Source: Verticillium longisporum (lineage: Eukaryota; Ascomycota; Sordariomycetes; Glomerellales; Plectosphaerellaceae). From it: a stretch of DNA of 64,000 nucleotides. Below the pieces are notes generated by a model. That model was not told where the DNA came from. It made no database searches and worked only from the letters and a program-made list of their open reading frames with translations. Shown here piece by piece: positions 33,802-42,836 of the stretch (the stretch's first letter is position 1; each line of letters opens with the position of its first letter). The translations under genes and the position numbers were made by a program. The DNA is taken from assembly GCA_019188255.1 (NCBI GenBank), contig JAETXT010000013.1:1550001-1614000 (forward strand). Direction: 5' to 3'.

Positions 33802-34463
33802 ATCGCATGCTTTACGTGTCGCCGCAAGCGAATCAAATGTGACGGTCGTCGAACTGTCTGCTCAACTTGCGCCGCCAAGACCCCTCGCCCTGCTGAGGAA
33901 TGTGAGGATGACATCGAACCGGACGTCACTCGAACCGCCGCCCTAAAGAAGGAAAACGGCGAGCTCCACCGACGTATTCTTCATCTAGAGCAACTTTTCC
34001 ATCTACTGACTTTGCGCTCCAACGACGAGGTCATGGAAACCATTAATCGGATGCGGGAGGTAAAGTTAGATCAGGACCTCGATGGCCATGTCAAGTCCTT
34101 GAAGAGCAGTGATCTGCTCATGTTCCGAGTGTTCCGAGCCGCTAGTCCCATCAACATCGATACCGAACCGCCACCACTGGAGGCGGTTGATGGCCTTGCC
34201 CAGCCAGGGGCAGATGCCTTGAATGACGAAGCTACTACACTGGTAGATGATTTGTGAGCCGTTTCCGCGGGTGCAGTCTGCACACGTATTCCGTTGGCTG
34301 ACTAGCAAATCACAGGTTCGCTTCCATCGCAAAGCTCGACCAGCTCTCAAGGGCTTCGGTTCTATCCGAACTCGGGTCCCATGTTTATGAGCTCGAAGCA
34401 GAGGACTGGCCAGATGATGGACTCATAGAGAACCAGCGAATGGTCTTTGAGGAGACCGAATAG
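33802..34463 (+). CDS. Small Zn2Cys6 zinc-cluster protein, 5' end unresolved
   Basis: IACFTCRRKRIKCDGRRTVC, then STCAAKTPRPAEEC, gives a full six-cysteine cluster with a basic linker. A coiled coil follows (KKENGELHRRILHLEQLFHLL). The first exon runs to 34253, an intron occupies 34254-34315, and exon 2 ends at a TAG at 34461-34463 (VYELEAEDWPDDGLIENQR). No ATG precedes the cluster in frame: an in-frame stop lies at 33787-33789, and AG at 33800-33801 is a plausible acceptor. The start exon may therefore be missing or lie in DNA displaced by the LINE. The usual regulator middle domain is absent. Confidence 0.6.
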
Positions 34464-34544
34464 CCCTCGTCCTTCAAACTTGACGCACAGCACACTGCGA
34501 CAGCGTTGGCGTCGCACTACGTGTGACGCTTACCAGCCAGCTCA

Positions 34545-34692
34545 TCTAAGAGACAACTGCTTCTCGATAAGGGCGCCGATCTCACAATTGCAGATGTGGC
34601 CGGATGGACGTCGGTTGTTCATGCAGCATCCAGCAGCGGTCACGTTGAGATGGTGAGGCTGCTTCTCAAAAAGGTCATTCTTCCGGCCTAAA
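34545..34692 (+). pseudogene. Ankyrin-repeat remnant
   Basis: An open stretch reads LLLDKGADLTIADVAGWTS then VVHAASSSGHVEMVRLLLKK, about one and a half ankyrin repeats, and ends at a stop. There is no start or neighbouring repeat. Confidence 0.55.
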
Positions 34693-35059
34693 TCGAATCT
34701 ATGATGCCCAGTCCAACGGCATCTACAAGTCTTCATTCATGACCCCGCGAATTAGGCCCAGGACTTACATGTATCTTTAGCCAGGTCCACAATCTGGTCC
34801 TATTCATGGCCGCCGTCGGCATCCACTTACCTCCGCTTGGGGCCCAACTCTGGGCCCACTTGAGAGGCGCTCCGAAAGCCCCGAACTTGCAATAGGAAGA
34901 CAGCAGCCTGGCGGATAAACCCGACATGGACTATAAAGAACTTGCTAGCGAGCCCTCTTCCAGACATCTAACAGACCTTTCCCCCCAACACAAGACTCCC
35001 AACGAAATCGCCCCAATTTTGAATAAAGTCACACTCCACTTACAGTACAGTACACCAAT
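34693..35059. other. Intergenic region
   Basis: No supported gene. The 3' part is the promoter and CA-rich leader of the next gene. Confidence 0.45.
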
Positions 35060-35649
35060 ATGTCCGATATGCATTGTGAGTAGCTGAATTCGAGAGCCTG
35101 TTCCGCTGGGCAAAATAAGACTGACATCATCCAGATAAGCCACTCGACCATCGGGCAAGACCGATTCTCAGTCGCTTTGCGAGACTCTACCAAACCTTGC
35201 ATGGCATAGCGGCGCTTCTTAGCTGTATGTCTACGGCCTTCATAATTATTGCCGACTCCCGCAAAGGCAATGGAACCAAATTCTTGGATACCTCGGCTGG
35301 GCTTCTCACTAGCTCCATCATTACGTCCGTCAGTACGATGGTGGTCACAACTATGCTGCAATTTTTCTCTGATGACATTCGAGAGCCAACGAAACTGGAA
35401 GCCAGGGTCGCATGGCTGCCCGTTATCCTGATCGATGTTGCCGTTGTCCAATTCCTCACCGGACTGGTGGTCTGGTTTACCGCGGAGCACGACTCATGGC
35501 ATCCCGCGGCAATGCCCTGCCAACTTGGCGTCCTGATTCTCGGGTGTGTAGTTGTTGGCGTAATGCTTGCAAAGGGGCATGGTAACAACCTTGAGACTCA
35601 CGATGTCAAGGTCACCGAGAGCAGGGAGGGAGAGGGGTACGGAGGCTGA
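35060..35649 (+). CDS. Small four-helix membrane protein
   Basis: Exon 1 is only 16 bases (35060-35075, MSDMH) and joins exon 2 (35135-35649) in frame through a GTGAGT/CAG intron, giving 176 residues. Four hydrophobic segments are visible: LHGIAALLSCMSTAFIII, a Ser/Thr-rich one (LLTSSIITSVSTMVVTTML), WLPVILIDVAVVQFLTGLVV and LGVLILGCVVVGVML. The C-terminal tail is short and charged. I do not recognise the family. The tiny first exon was chosen because it gives the only ATG in frame ahead of the helices. Confidence 0.55.
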
Positions 35650-36238
35650 CATGGAACTGTGACAAGATAAGGAATAACTAGGAGCAACGGTCTATTGAAC
35701 ACATCAAGTACAACCGACAAAAGAACCTTTGGATCCATAGGAAAGATCTGAGAGGTCTTTATTTCCATATATATCTCTCCTGTTACTGACAGCGCCAAGT
35801 GGTGATTCAATGTATATGAGGTTGTGATCGGGCAGCAGTGGTCAGTGACTCTGCTTGCTGCGGATGCTAAGGTGGAAAGCCTTATCATGCTCAAAATTGC
35901 GGCCCCTTTGGGATAATTATCGGGTGTTGCCCCGACGGCTTGCCAGCGACGGCGTTAGCCACCTTGCTCCTTGATGACAGTCCGTCTTCCTCGATAGTCA
36001 CGCCCTTAGGCACAAACGTGATTTATTCAGCAACCTCAAAATCGACCTTATTGCGCTTAGCCTGAAATTTGATCGCGAAGCGATGGCTTCCTGTCATTCG
36101 AGGCCGTGATTAACCCCAAATCTGTGTATCAGGATGAACAGCCAAATCCAGAGCTTTCAATATCTATTTTCGTTGGTTCCCGGGAGGTAGTCAGAGAACC
36201 TCAAAGCACTGTGGCTCTTTGTACCGGATTGTCGACCA
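35650..36238. other. Intergenic region
   Basis: Convergent 3' regions. No supported gene. Confidence 0.45.
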
Positions 36239-37078
36239 CTAGCTTGTATCGTCAAAAGTCGGGTTGTTCAACCAGACCCGTATTTTCTCCAGAGCAAAGA
36301 CGTCATGTTCCTTCCTTGAGGTAGTATAGTCCTCGATCCGACCCTCAATCCATCCACTCGTACCGCGTGACGTACCCAATAGCCCGCCGACTTCTTGAGC
36401 CGAACCAAAGTCAATTAAGACCGGCAACCCGCCGCCGGCCTCCGAGTCGTCGACCAATACATTCGTAGGATTGAGGTCGTTGTGTGCCCAGCCGAGTGAA
36501 TGTAGATGATGGAAAGCGGACTCGAGCGCGTTCATGAACATCTTCTTATTAAGCGTTCCTGTCCCATTCTTAAGATAATCCTTCAGGTTGTGCGAATAGT
36601 GGTCGAGCACAATTCCAGTCAAGTAGCCTCGCCGGGAGCGGCAGCCGTGGTATCGGATGATATTAGGATGCGGGTGCTGAGACAGAAGTTCCATAGTGCG
36701 TGCCTCTTCCAACAAGCCTCGGGCAAGGAGGTGTACGGCATTGTGCCGCTTGAACACGTCGTACTGGGAAAGGTTGGGTCGCTTGATAAAGACCTGGCCA
36801 TTGGTGGGGAGAGTGCTTGGGGCCTGAGTGAGCTGTTTGGTACCAGACTGATGAGAATATGGCCACTTTGGAAATATCTCGCTGTCACTGATTGGCTTGA
36901 GCGTGGAGGTAACATGCGGCAACGAGACCTCAGCTCTGCGGATAGGCAGCTTGTTGTAGTGGATGACATCGTCAACGTCAACAACGGCGAATGCTGTATA
37001 CAGAAATTCGTCGGTCGCTGGATCGAATTCCTCAGATGTATATGCAAAGTCTGTCCAGCTCGTAATCTGTGGTGCCAT
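36239..37078 (-). CDS. Protein-kinase-like protein
   Basis: 279 residues, single exon. A kinase fold is visible: a lysine strand VFIKRP near residue 97, HPHPNIIRYHGCR, the catalytic loop HNDLNPTNVLV (Asn in place of the usual Arg after His) and VLIDFGSAQ as the DFG motif. The last part contains GTSGWIEG, the APE-like region, and ends shortly after KEHDVFALEKIRVWL, so the C-lobe is short. The N-terminal 80 residues resemble no domain I know. Such small accessory kinases are common in Pezizomycotina; substrate unknown. Confidence 0.8.
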   Translation of the reverse strand: MAPQITSWTDFAYTSEEFDPATDEFLYTAFAVVDVDDVIHYNKLPIRRAEVSLPHVTSTLKPISDSEIFPKWPYSHQSGTKQLTQAPSTLPTNGQVFIKRPNLSQYDVFKRHNAVHLLARGLLEEARTMELLSQHPHPNIIRYHGCRSRRGYLTGIVLDHYSHNLKDYLKNGTGTLNKKMFMNALESAFHHLHSLGWAHNDLNPTNVLVDDSEAGGGLPVLIDFGSAQEVGGLLGTSRGTSGWIEGRIEDYTTSRKEHDVFALEKIRVWLNNPTFDDTS

Positions 37079-37962
37079 GATGACGACGGTGAGAACAGCA
37101 GCAGTAGTGATTGATGGTTGGTGGTGGCTTGATTGATTGAGGAATGGAATTCCGACTCGGTGTGACCGCTCTTTGCTCCAATCCGCAGCAATGCCTGGCT
37201 GGCGTCCAGAGATATTAATAATCCAGCATCATGTGGAGCACAGCAATAGAGATTTCTTGGAGATCGCTTTGCTGCTTGCTTAGCCCGCTGTTAGCCGCAG
37301 CATGGCCTGGATAGGCGTATTAGAACGTACCTCCTTGTTTCTTTGCATGCTCCCAGTCGATGGTGGGCCACCACTTTCAATCCGTTAGGCCCCACTTCCA
37401 CCTTCCCCGAGAAATATGATTTGCTACCGTTCGGCTGGGACCAATAAGATTCAAGTCTGAGGAAGATGTTGGTTGGCGGCCCTTGAGTTAGTTTGATTTC
37501 ACATGCGGTCAATCACAGCCGCGCTGCATGACACAGCCAACCCCGCCTTTGACACAACCAAGCTGGCACCAGACATGGAACTGCTGCCTGGCACTAGTGC
37601 TTCGGGAGCCTTGGCTTCGCACTGAGAGCCCCCCAATCTGGCAATCTGTTGGTTCGTTGGTGCTAACCGTCTTGATACTTCATCTTATTGGCTAATATGC
37701 GAGAAAACTCAAGCATCGATGCCGATTCTAGCCCATCGAAGCTGGCAAATGCTCCTGGGGTGGTGTCAAGGCTCCAGTTACGGAGCAGCCGACGCTGATG
37801 CTGGGGGAGGAGGCTCTGCCTAAGATACTGGAAAAGCATAAATAGGCGTACATTTAACACTACCCCGCTGCTTCCAGGACTACACCTTCCTCGTACCCTA
37901 TCAGCATTCTGCTTGGCACAATCTTCCAACCCAAACTCATCATACTTTATTCATTTTCCACC
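37079..37962. other. Divergent intergenic region
   Basis: Nearly 0.9 kb between divergent genes. No ORF with recognisable content was found. Confidence 0.45.
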
Positions 37963-38789
37963 ATGGCCGCTGCTGTTATGCCCACCATCTCAATTGCCGG
38001 TCTCCACCGCGCGCCGAAAGGCCGTGATCTTGAGATCTCACGGGCCGTGTAAGCATTTGATTCCCGAGTCCTTTATTTGCAAAGCAATGCTAATGTCTGA
38101 CGGCTTCTCAGGCACAATACCCTTCCCCACCCAGAAGAGCAGCCCGAAATCTCCGATACTATGCTCAAAGCAGTAGGAGATATCTTGATTCGTCATGGAG
38201 CCCAGGGTACATTCGGCATCCACCTGCTCCACAGCCACTTCACCGCTCCTGAAGGTACCATCCTTCTTGGTGTCCAAGTCCCTATGACGGACACAACGAA
38301 TGCCTGCTGGACCAAGCCTGTGCCAGTGACAGAGTTAGCAACAAAGCGGTCCATGGTCACGTCTTTCGTTTGCAGTCAGACGGATCCTTCGTCGCGTATG
38401 AGTTCCACGAAGGCGAGGCTAGTTCGGATGGGGGAAACATTGGACCTGCCTTCTTCAGAGAATTTGCAGACTTCCTCAGGCGCAACAACTTGGCTGACTT
38501 ACTTGCTCTTGAACTGTTGGATGGCCCTCAGAATAACATCCAGAAGGAGCTTCAGGTCGGACCGCAGGCCACAGTTCTTTTCCACGAAGAGGATGTCATA
38601 GGACTGAGTCTTCCCACCATCACAACTGGCTGGTCTTTCAAGCTCGGAGACGACGGGATCATTTCCTGTAAAGGAGGTACAGTTTACTCGGCGAAGAAAG
38701 ACACACACCACGTCTTTGTCGACTCGAAGCCTTTTGCTACAGTCGAAGCGCTGAAGAATGCTCTTCGTGGTGAGGGCATCATTGGTTAA
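37963..38789 (+). CDS. Uncharacterised conserved-looking protein (one-base frame break)
   Basis: Exon 1 (37963-38048) joins exon 2 (from 38112) in frame: MAAAVMPTISIAGLHRAPKG, then LPHPEEQPEISDTMLKAVGD and LLGVQVPMTDTTNACWTK. Near 38,345 the frame must move back by one at an AAA run (38,341-38,343) to give VHGHVFRLQSDGSFVAYEFH, which then stays open to the stop at 38789. Both halves look like real protein, and the break sits at a short homopolymer, so a sequencing error is likely. The intact length would be about 254 residues. I do not recognise the family. Confidence 0.55.
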
Positions 38790-39214
38790 ATGTCGAGAGG
38801 AGGACACACATTGCCACACTAGTTGGACTAAATGGGAGAGACTCGTTGTTTACCTTGTTTTGTTTTCGTCCTACTGCTTGATCGTCGTTAGTATCGTATG
38901 ATTTCCTTTGACTACTTTGGACCCCGCTTGTTGCTATCTAAATTATGCACACGATGTAGATAGCTTAAAGGAGAATCAAGCTCAATCGCCGACAGCACTT
39001 CTTCTTAAGACCTGCCAGCTGTGGGCACACACATGGGACATCTCTGTCTGTGAAACACAGGCCACCACGCAAAATGAACGGAAAAAGGAAAGCACAGGTT
39101 ATTGAGCGTGGTTGACGGGTGGCTTCAAGATGGACGTCAAAGTGGCTGTCCCTCAAAGACCGAAAGTCCGAAGGCTTTTCGCCTCTAGAAGGTTCGGCAT
39201 AGTCAATATAGGCG
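38790..39214. other. Intergenic region
   Basis: No supported gene. Confidence 0.4.
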
Positions 39215-39529
39215 AGAAAAGAACTGCGCTGATATCGCAAGCGAGCTTAGTCACGGAGCCTTAAGAACCTCAGAAACAACAATGCGGAGGATCTTCAAGA
39301 TTGCTGGCTTTCGGAAGACGAAACCAACTCGGAAGCATGGGTTGGCGAAGATGATAAAGCATGTCCGCCTTGAGTGGTGCCTCCGCCACGCACATTGGGC
39401 CCTAGAGGATTGGAAGGATGTTATCTGGAGTGGTGAGACTACTGTGGTCATTAATTATCAACGAGGAAGGTATCGGCCTGAAGGCAAAAGGGTGAAGCCA
39501 TCTTCACGTGAGTTGTTGGCAGTGGAATA
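39215..39529 (+). pseudogene. Tc1/mariner-type transposase fragment
   Basis: The frame reads ADIASELSHGALRTSETTMRR, then LEWCLRHAHWALEDWKDVIW and SGETTVVI. This is the second helix-turn-helix and the first catalytic segment of fungal Tc1-like transposases, where WSDET is usual; here the aspartate is a glycine (WSGET). It stops at a TAA after about 105 codons, and no inverted repeats were noticed. Confidence 0.7.
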
Positions 39530-40124
39530 AGAAGAGCAGGAGATTGTGAGAGAATTAAGGAAGGTATGATATCAGAAGATCCTGGGCCCTCGCCTAGTCC
39601 CTTTTACCTAGCGTTGCTTGAGTCCAAAATTCCCTGATAATGCCGCTACTGAACCCTGTTGGCCATGGAGGACCAATTGTAAGGGCGCACCAAAGAGTAG
39701 GACTGAGGCTGCTTGCGTTTGGGAGGCCGCATGGGAGGATCCACTCAAGGTAAGATATAGGCTTGAATTGCATGGATTCTTGTTCATAGACAGAAAATCA
39801 TTGAATTAGAGGGGGAATGAGTACCATGAGGGCCGTGGTGCTGGCACCGCAATTCCTGACTGGGAGTAGGAGTGGGTCGCATGGAGAGGCCGGATCCCTG
39901 ATTTGATGACTGTTTTACAAAAAAGTTTAGACTCTTGTGAACGGACCCAATCGGGGTGAATCCCGGAGAGTAAGCCTCAGTAAGAGGAATGATGACGTGG
40001 CCTGTTTGAACCAAGAAGATGCTCCATGAGAGAATCACCAAGGCATTTAAAGCCATATACCGTCGTCACGCAACAGCCAGGAGATCCACCCGCTGTGCAA
40101 GAAACTCGGAGATCTTACTACGCG
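39530..40124. other. Intergenic region with possible transposon debris
   Basis: No clear ORF. This may include the remainder of the Tc1 relic and the promoter of the split gene that follows. Confidence 0.4.
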
Positions 40125-40722
40125 ATGGCCGAGAAACCTTGGGCTGAACAGGCCATCGACCAGTTTTTCGTTGCCCGCAAATCCCCGACACGAACTCAAT
40201 GCGACAAGCTCGCTCTTTTGATTACCAACGGTTCTGCGGTCCATTCAGTACCTGTCCCGGGCTCGCTGAGCTACACCGTTGTCTGCACCAAAACTCAAGG
40301 TCAGGAGCAACAGGATGGAGAGGCTATTGTCGTGTCCTTCCGTGAATCAGAATCCGGGCTCGATGAGGGTATAGCCGAGCTAGCACGTATGGTCCACGGG
40401 TGCCTGGTGCCACAGTCAGTCAGTCATGGCATCGCAAACGGTTCCGATCCTCCTATCGCTATCTACACCATGCCCTTACTACCAGGAGTCACTTGCCTCG
40501 AAGCGCTTAGCTACCAGGCCGACATGGATTCCGATGAAGAGGCCAAGCATATCTGCTTCATAACCCATCTCGCTAGGTACATACATCATATTTCCTCTTC
40601 TATCTCATGTTAGCACTGTCTGTTTAGCGTCTTCTAATCTAGTTGCTAATATCTACTGCCAAGGTACTTTGCCCGGTGTTGGTCTGCACCTCAGCCTATG
40701 GAATCTCGGATACGGGCCGAGC

Positions 40723-40727
40723 ACCAG
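40723..40727 (+). repeat. Target-site duplication, left copy (ACCAG)
   Basis: ACCAG directly precedes the left LTR and recurs directly after the right LTR at 47,827-47,831. Confidence 0.92.
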
Positions 40728-40941
40728 TGTCAAGGAGTCTTGTGCAACGAGTGAAGGGTTCAACTGTTGGTCTCTTGGGGGTCTCTAGGAAGATAGAATA
40801 ATCGATACCCTTCTCTAAATCTTAGTCCGTTGACCTTTCTTATAACTATTCCCTCACTGCGCTCGGTCCTCTCTTCTTGATTCCTACGATCAAACAACAG
40901 GCGATCCCCTGTTGGTCTCATACCTCCCTCAGGTCCTGACA
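40728..40941 (-). repeat. 3' LTR of the gypsy element
   Basis: 214 bases, TGTCAAGG to CCTGACA on the plus strand, the same as 47,613-47,826 as far as I can compare. Confidence 0.93.
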
Positions 40942-40970
40942 TGACGCCCCGTCTCTCTCTTTGCTTCGTC
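40942..40970 (-). other. Polypurine tract of the gypsy element
   Basis: The minus strand reads AAGAGAGAGACGGGG, then CGTCA, and abuts the 3' LTR. This is the expected position and composition for plus-strand priming. Confidence 0.6.
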
Positions 40971-41237
40971 CCGAAGCATGATATAATGTTTAGGTTGAAG
41001 GTCCCTGTTGAGTTCCAGGTGGTTCTCTCTTAGGCTGTTTGGTATTGTCTGGTCTAAAGACGTCTGTGTGTTCTGGGTTTCTGTCTGGTTCTCAAGTGTC
41101 TGTCTCAATGAGCACCTCCTGCTGACTAGCTGGGGTTTCTGGGTTGGTTCTTTGTTGTCTGATGGCTGTAGTTTGGTGCTTCTATGTGTCTTTCTTCTCG
41201 TCTTGGTTCTGCTTCTTGTTCTTCCGTTGTTCTTACT

Positions 41238-41500
41238 TGGTAATCTGATGGTTCTCTTCTGTGGCTGATCAGCGGGTGGTGGCCTGCCAGTGTAGTCTTG
41301 CTGTTCTGATGTTCTTCTGTTCTCCTTCTTTGTCTCGGTTCTGCCTAGTTATTCTTGTATTGTTCTGTTCTCAAATGGCAATCTGATAGGCTTCTTCTGT
41401 GGCTGATCAGCAGTTGCTCGCCTTTCAGTGTGGACTTGCTGATCTGTTGTTCTTCGTTCTTTCCTTTCTTGCTGTTTGACTCGGTGAATGGCTATTGTTC
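41238..41500 (+). repeat. Imperfect direct repeat upstream of the antisense gene
   Basis: Two copies of a unit containing TTCTGTGGCTGATCAGC, at about 41,256-41,273 and 41,396-41,412, recur with a period of roughly 139 bases, with T-rich sequence around them. They lie upstream of the antisense gene and may belong to its promoter or leader. GGCTGATCAGCTG recurs once more at about 41,848, at the end of a probable leader intron. Confidence 0.6.
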
Positions 41501-41867
41501 CAGGGCAGCCTATTGTGGGTTTCCGGTATATCTGTGGGAGGATTTTCTGACTGTTGTTTCCGTCTTTTCTTCTTCTTCAGCGACAACAACGACGACGACG
41601 GTATTCCTCCCCTCCTCAATACTACCCTTATATCTTTCATGGTGATCCCTTGGCGACTGGCTGTTGTATGGTTGCTGACTGGGTGTGGTTCTTAGATCGA
41701 TTCCGGTTTTCCAATTCTTCGACGAGAACAACTTGTAAGTCTGCTGGTGTCTGCCTGTTGATTGCCTGCTGATTGAAAGCGGTAGTACTATTATTCAAAC
41801 AATTTCCTGCTCGTAAGTTACCCTCAACGTTTCCCCCGCGGTTCAATGGCTGATCAGCTGTAGAGCA

Positions 41868-42725
41868 ATGGCTCCTCTTCCTCCCAACCCTCGCCGGGAG
41901 CCCGGACAGGCGTACTCCGCCAGAGACCTGCCGTGCCTCCGCTGCTGCGACCGTATGTGCAAGCAGTTTAATCCCGCCACGAGCGGGGAGTACCCTTGCT
42001 GCGAGGAGGACGCCAGTAAGTGAGCTGCTGTCTGGCTGTTGATTGTCGGCTGATCGTTTGCGTAGCTGGTTCCGCCAAATGCTCCTACTGTGGAGCAGCC
42101 CAGGGAGGTAAGCCGTGCCTCGCCGTAAGTTGCCCCCTTTTGTTCCCCTGTTGTCTGGCAGCTGATCCCCTGTAGGTGCCCGTCAAGCACCAGGCCGCCA
42201 TGCGCGCCCTCAAGTTGGCCACTGAGGCCGTAGCCAAGAATGGCTACACCGGTGTCTTCAAGGTGAGTAGTGCCCACCTGCTGGATACCTGTTGTTCGGG
42301 TGCCGACAGATTTCTTTTGACCAATTTCGACATGGCCAAGACCGCCGGCCAGAAGGCCCTCCAAAAGGGCAAAAACGACAAGGCGCTGAGCGCCGAGAAG
42401 CGTGCTGCTGCCGATCAGCAGGAGGCTGGCGAGTACTCTGCTCGCCGCCTCGCCGCCGCCGATCGTCTCGCCCAGGCCGCCGAGCGCTCTGCCGCCGCCG
42501 CCGAGGTCTCCGCCGCTGCCCTGCAGCAGATTGCCGGTTCTCTCGCCAAGCTGGTCACTATCCAGTCCGAGATCCGGGAGAATTACACCCTGGTCGTAAG
42601 TCGCTTGCTGATTACCTGCTGTTTGCCTGCTGATAATCTACCAGAATCATGATGCTCTTGTTGGCGCCGCCGATGATGAGGAGGATGGCGAGAACCAGGA
42701 AGGTGATGGCGAGGTGGCGGCTTGA
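41868..42725 (+). CDS. Antisense, five-exon accessory gene carried inside the gypsy element
   Basis: Exons 41868-42015, 42066-42124, 42176-42262, 42341-42595 and 42645-42725 join in frame to 209 residues. Three introns begin GTAAGT and one GTGAGT; all end in AG, and all but the third contain a CTGAT-like branch site. The N-terminus is Cys-rich (LPCLRCCDRMCKQF, PCCEED, KCSYCGAAQGGKPC), suggesting one or two zinc-binding clusters. The middle is Lys/Ala-rich (TAGQKALQKGKNDKALSAEK) and the region RLAQAAERSAAAAEVSAAAL is a predicted coiled coil. The tail is acidic. Two more GTAAGT...TAG intervals lie in the leader between about 41,725 and 41,863. The gene converges with pol, whose stop is 112 bases away. 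I do not recognise a known retroelement protein; the exon model is strongly supported by the frame. Confidence 0.75.
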
Positions 42726-42836
42726 GAACCGCCGGTGGTCCGCTGGTGCTCCCCTGTTGCTTGGTTTTTCTTTTGCTTTTTTTTTTTTTGTTATTCTTCC
42801 TCAGGAGTAGGGCCGGGGCCAGACCACCCCTGAATA

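Noticed and set aside
40760..40942. 60-codon ORF inside each LTR (also 47645-47827)
   Set aside because: Identical because the LTRs are identical; it spans U3 and R and has no protein-like features.
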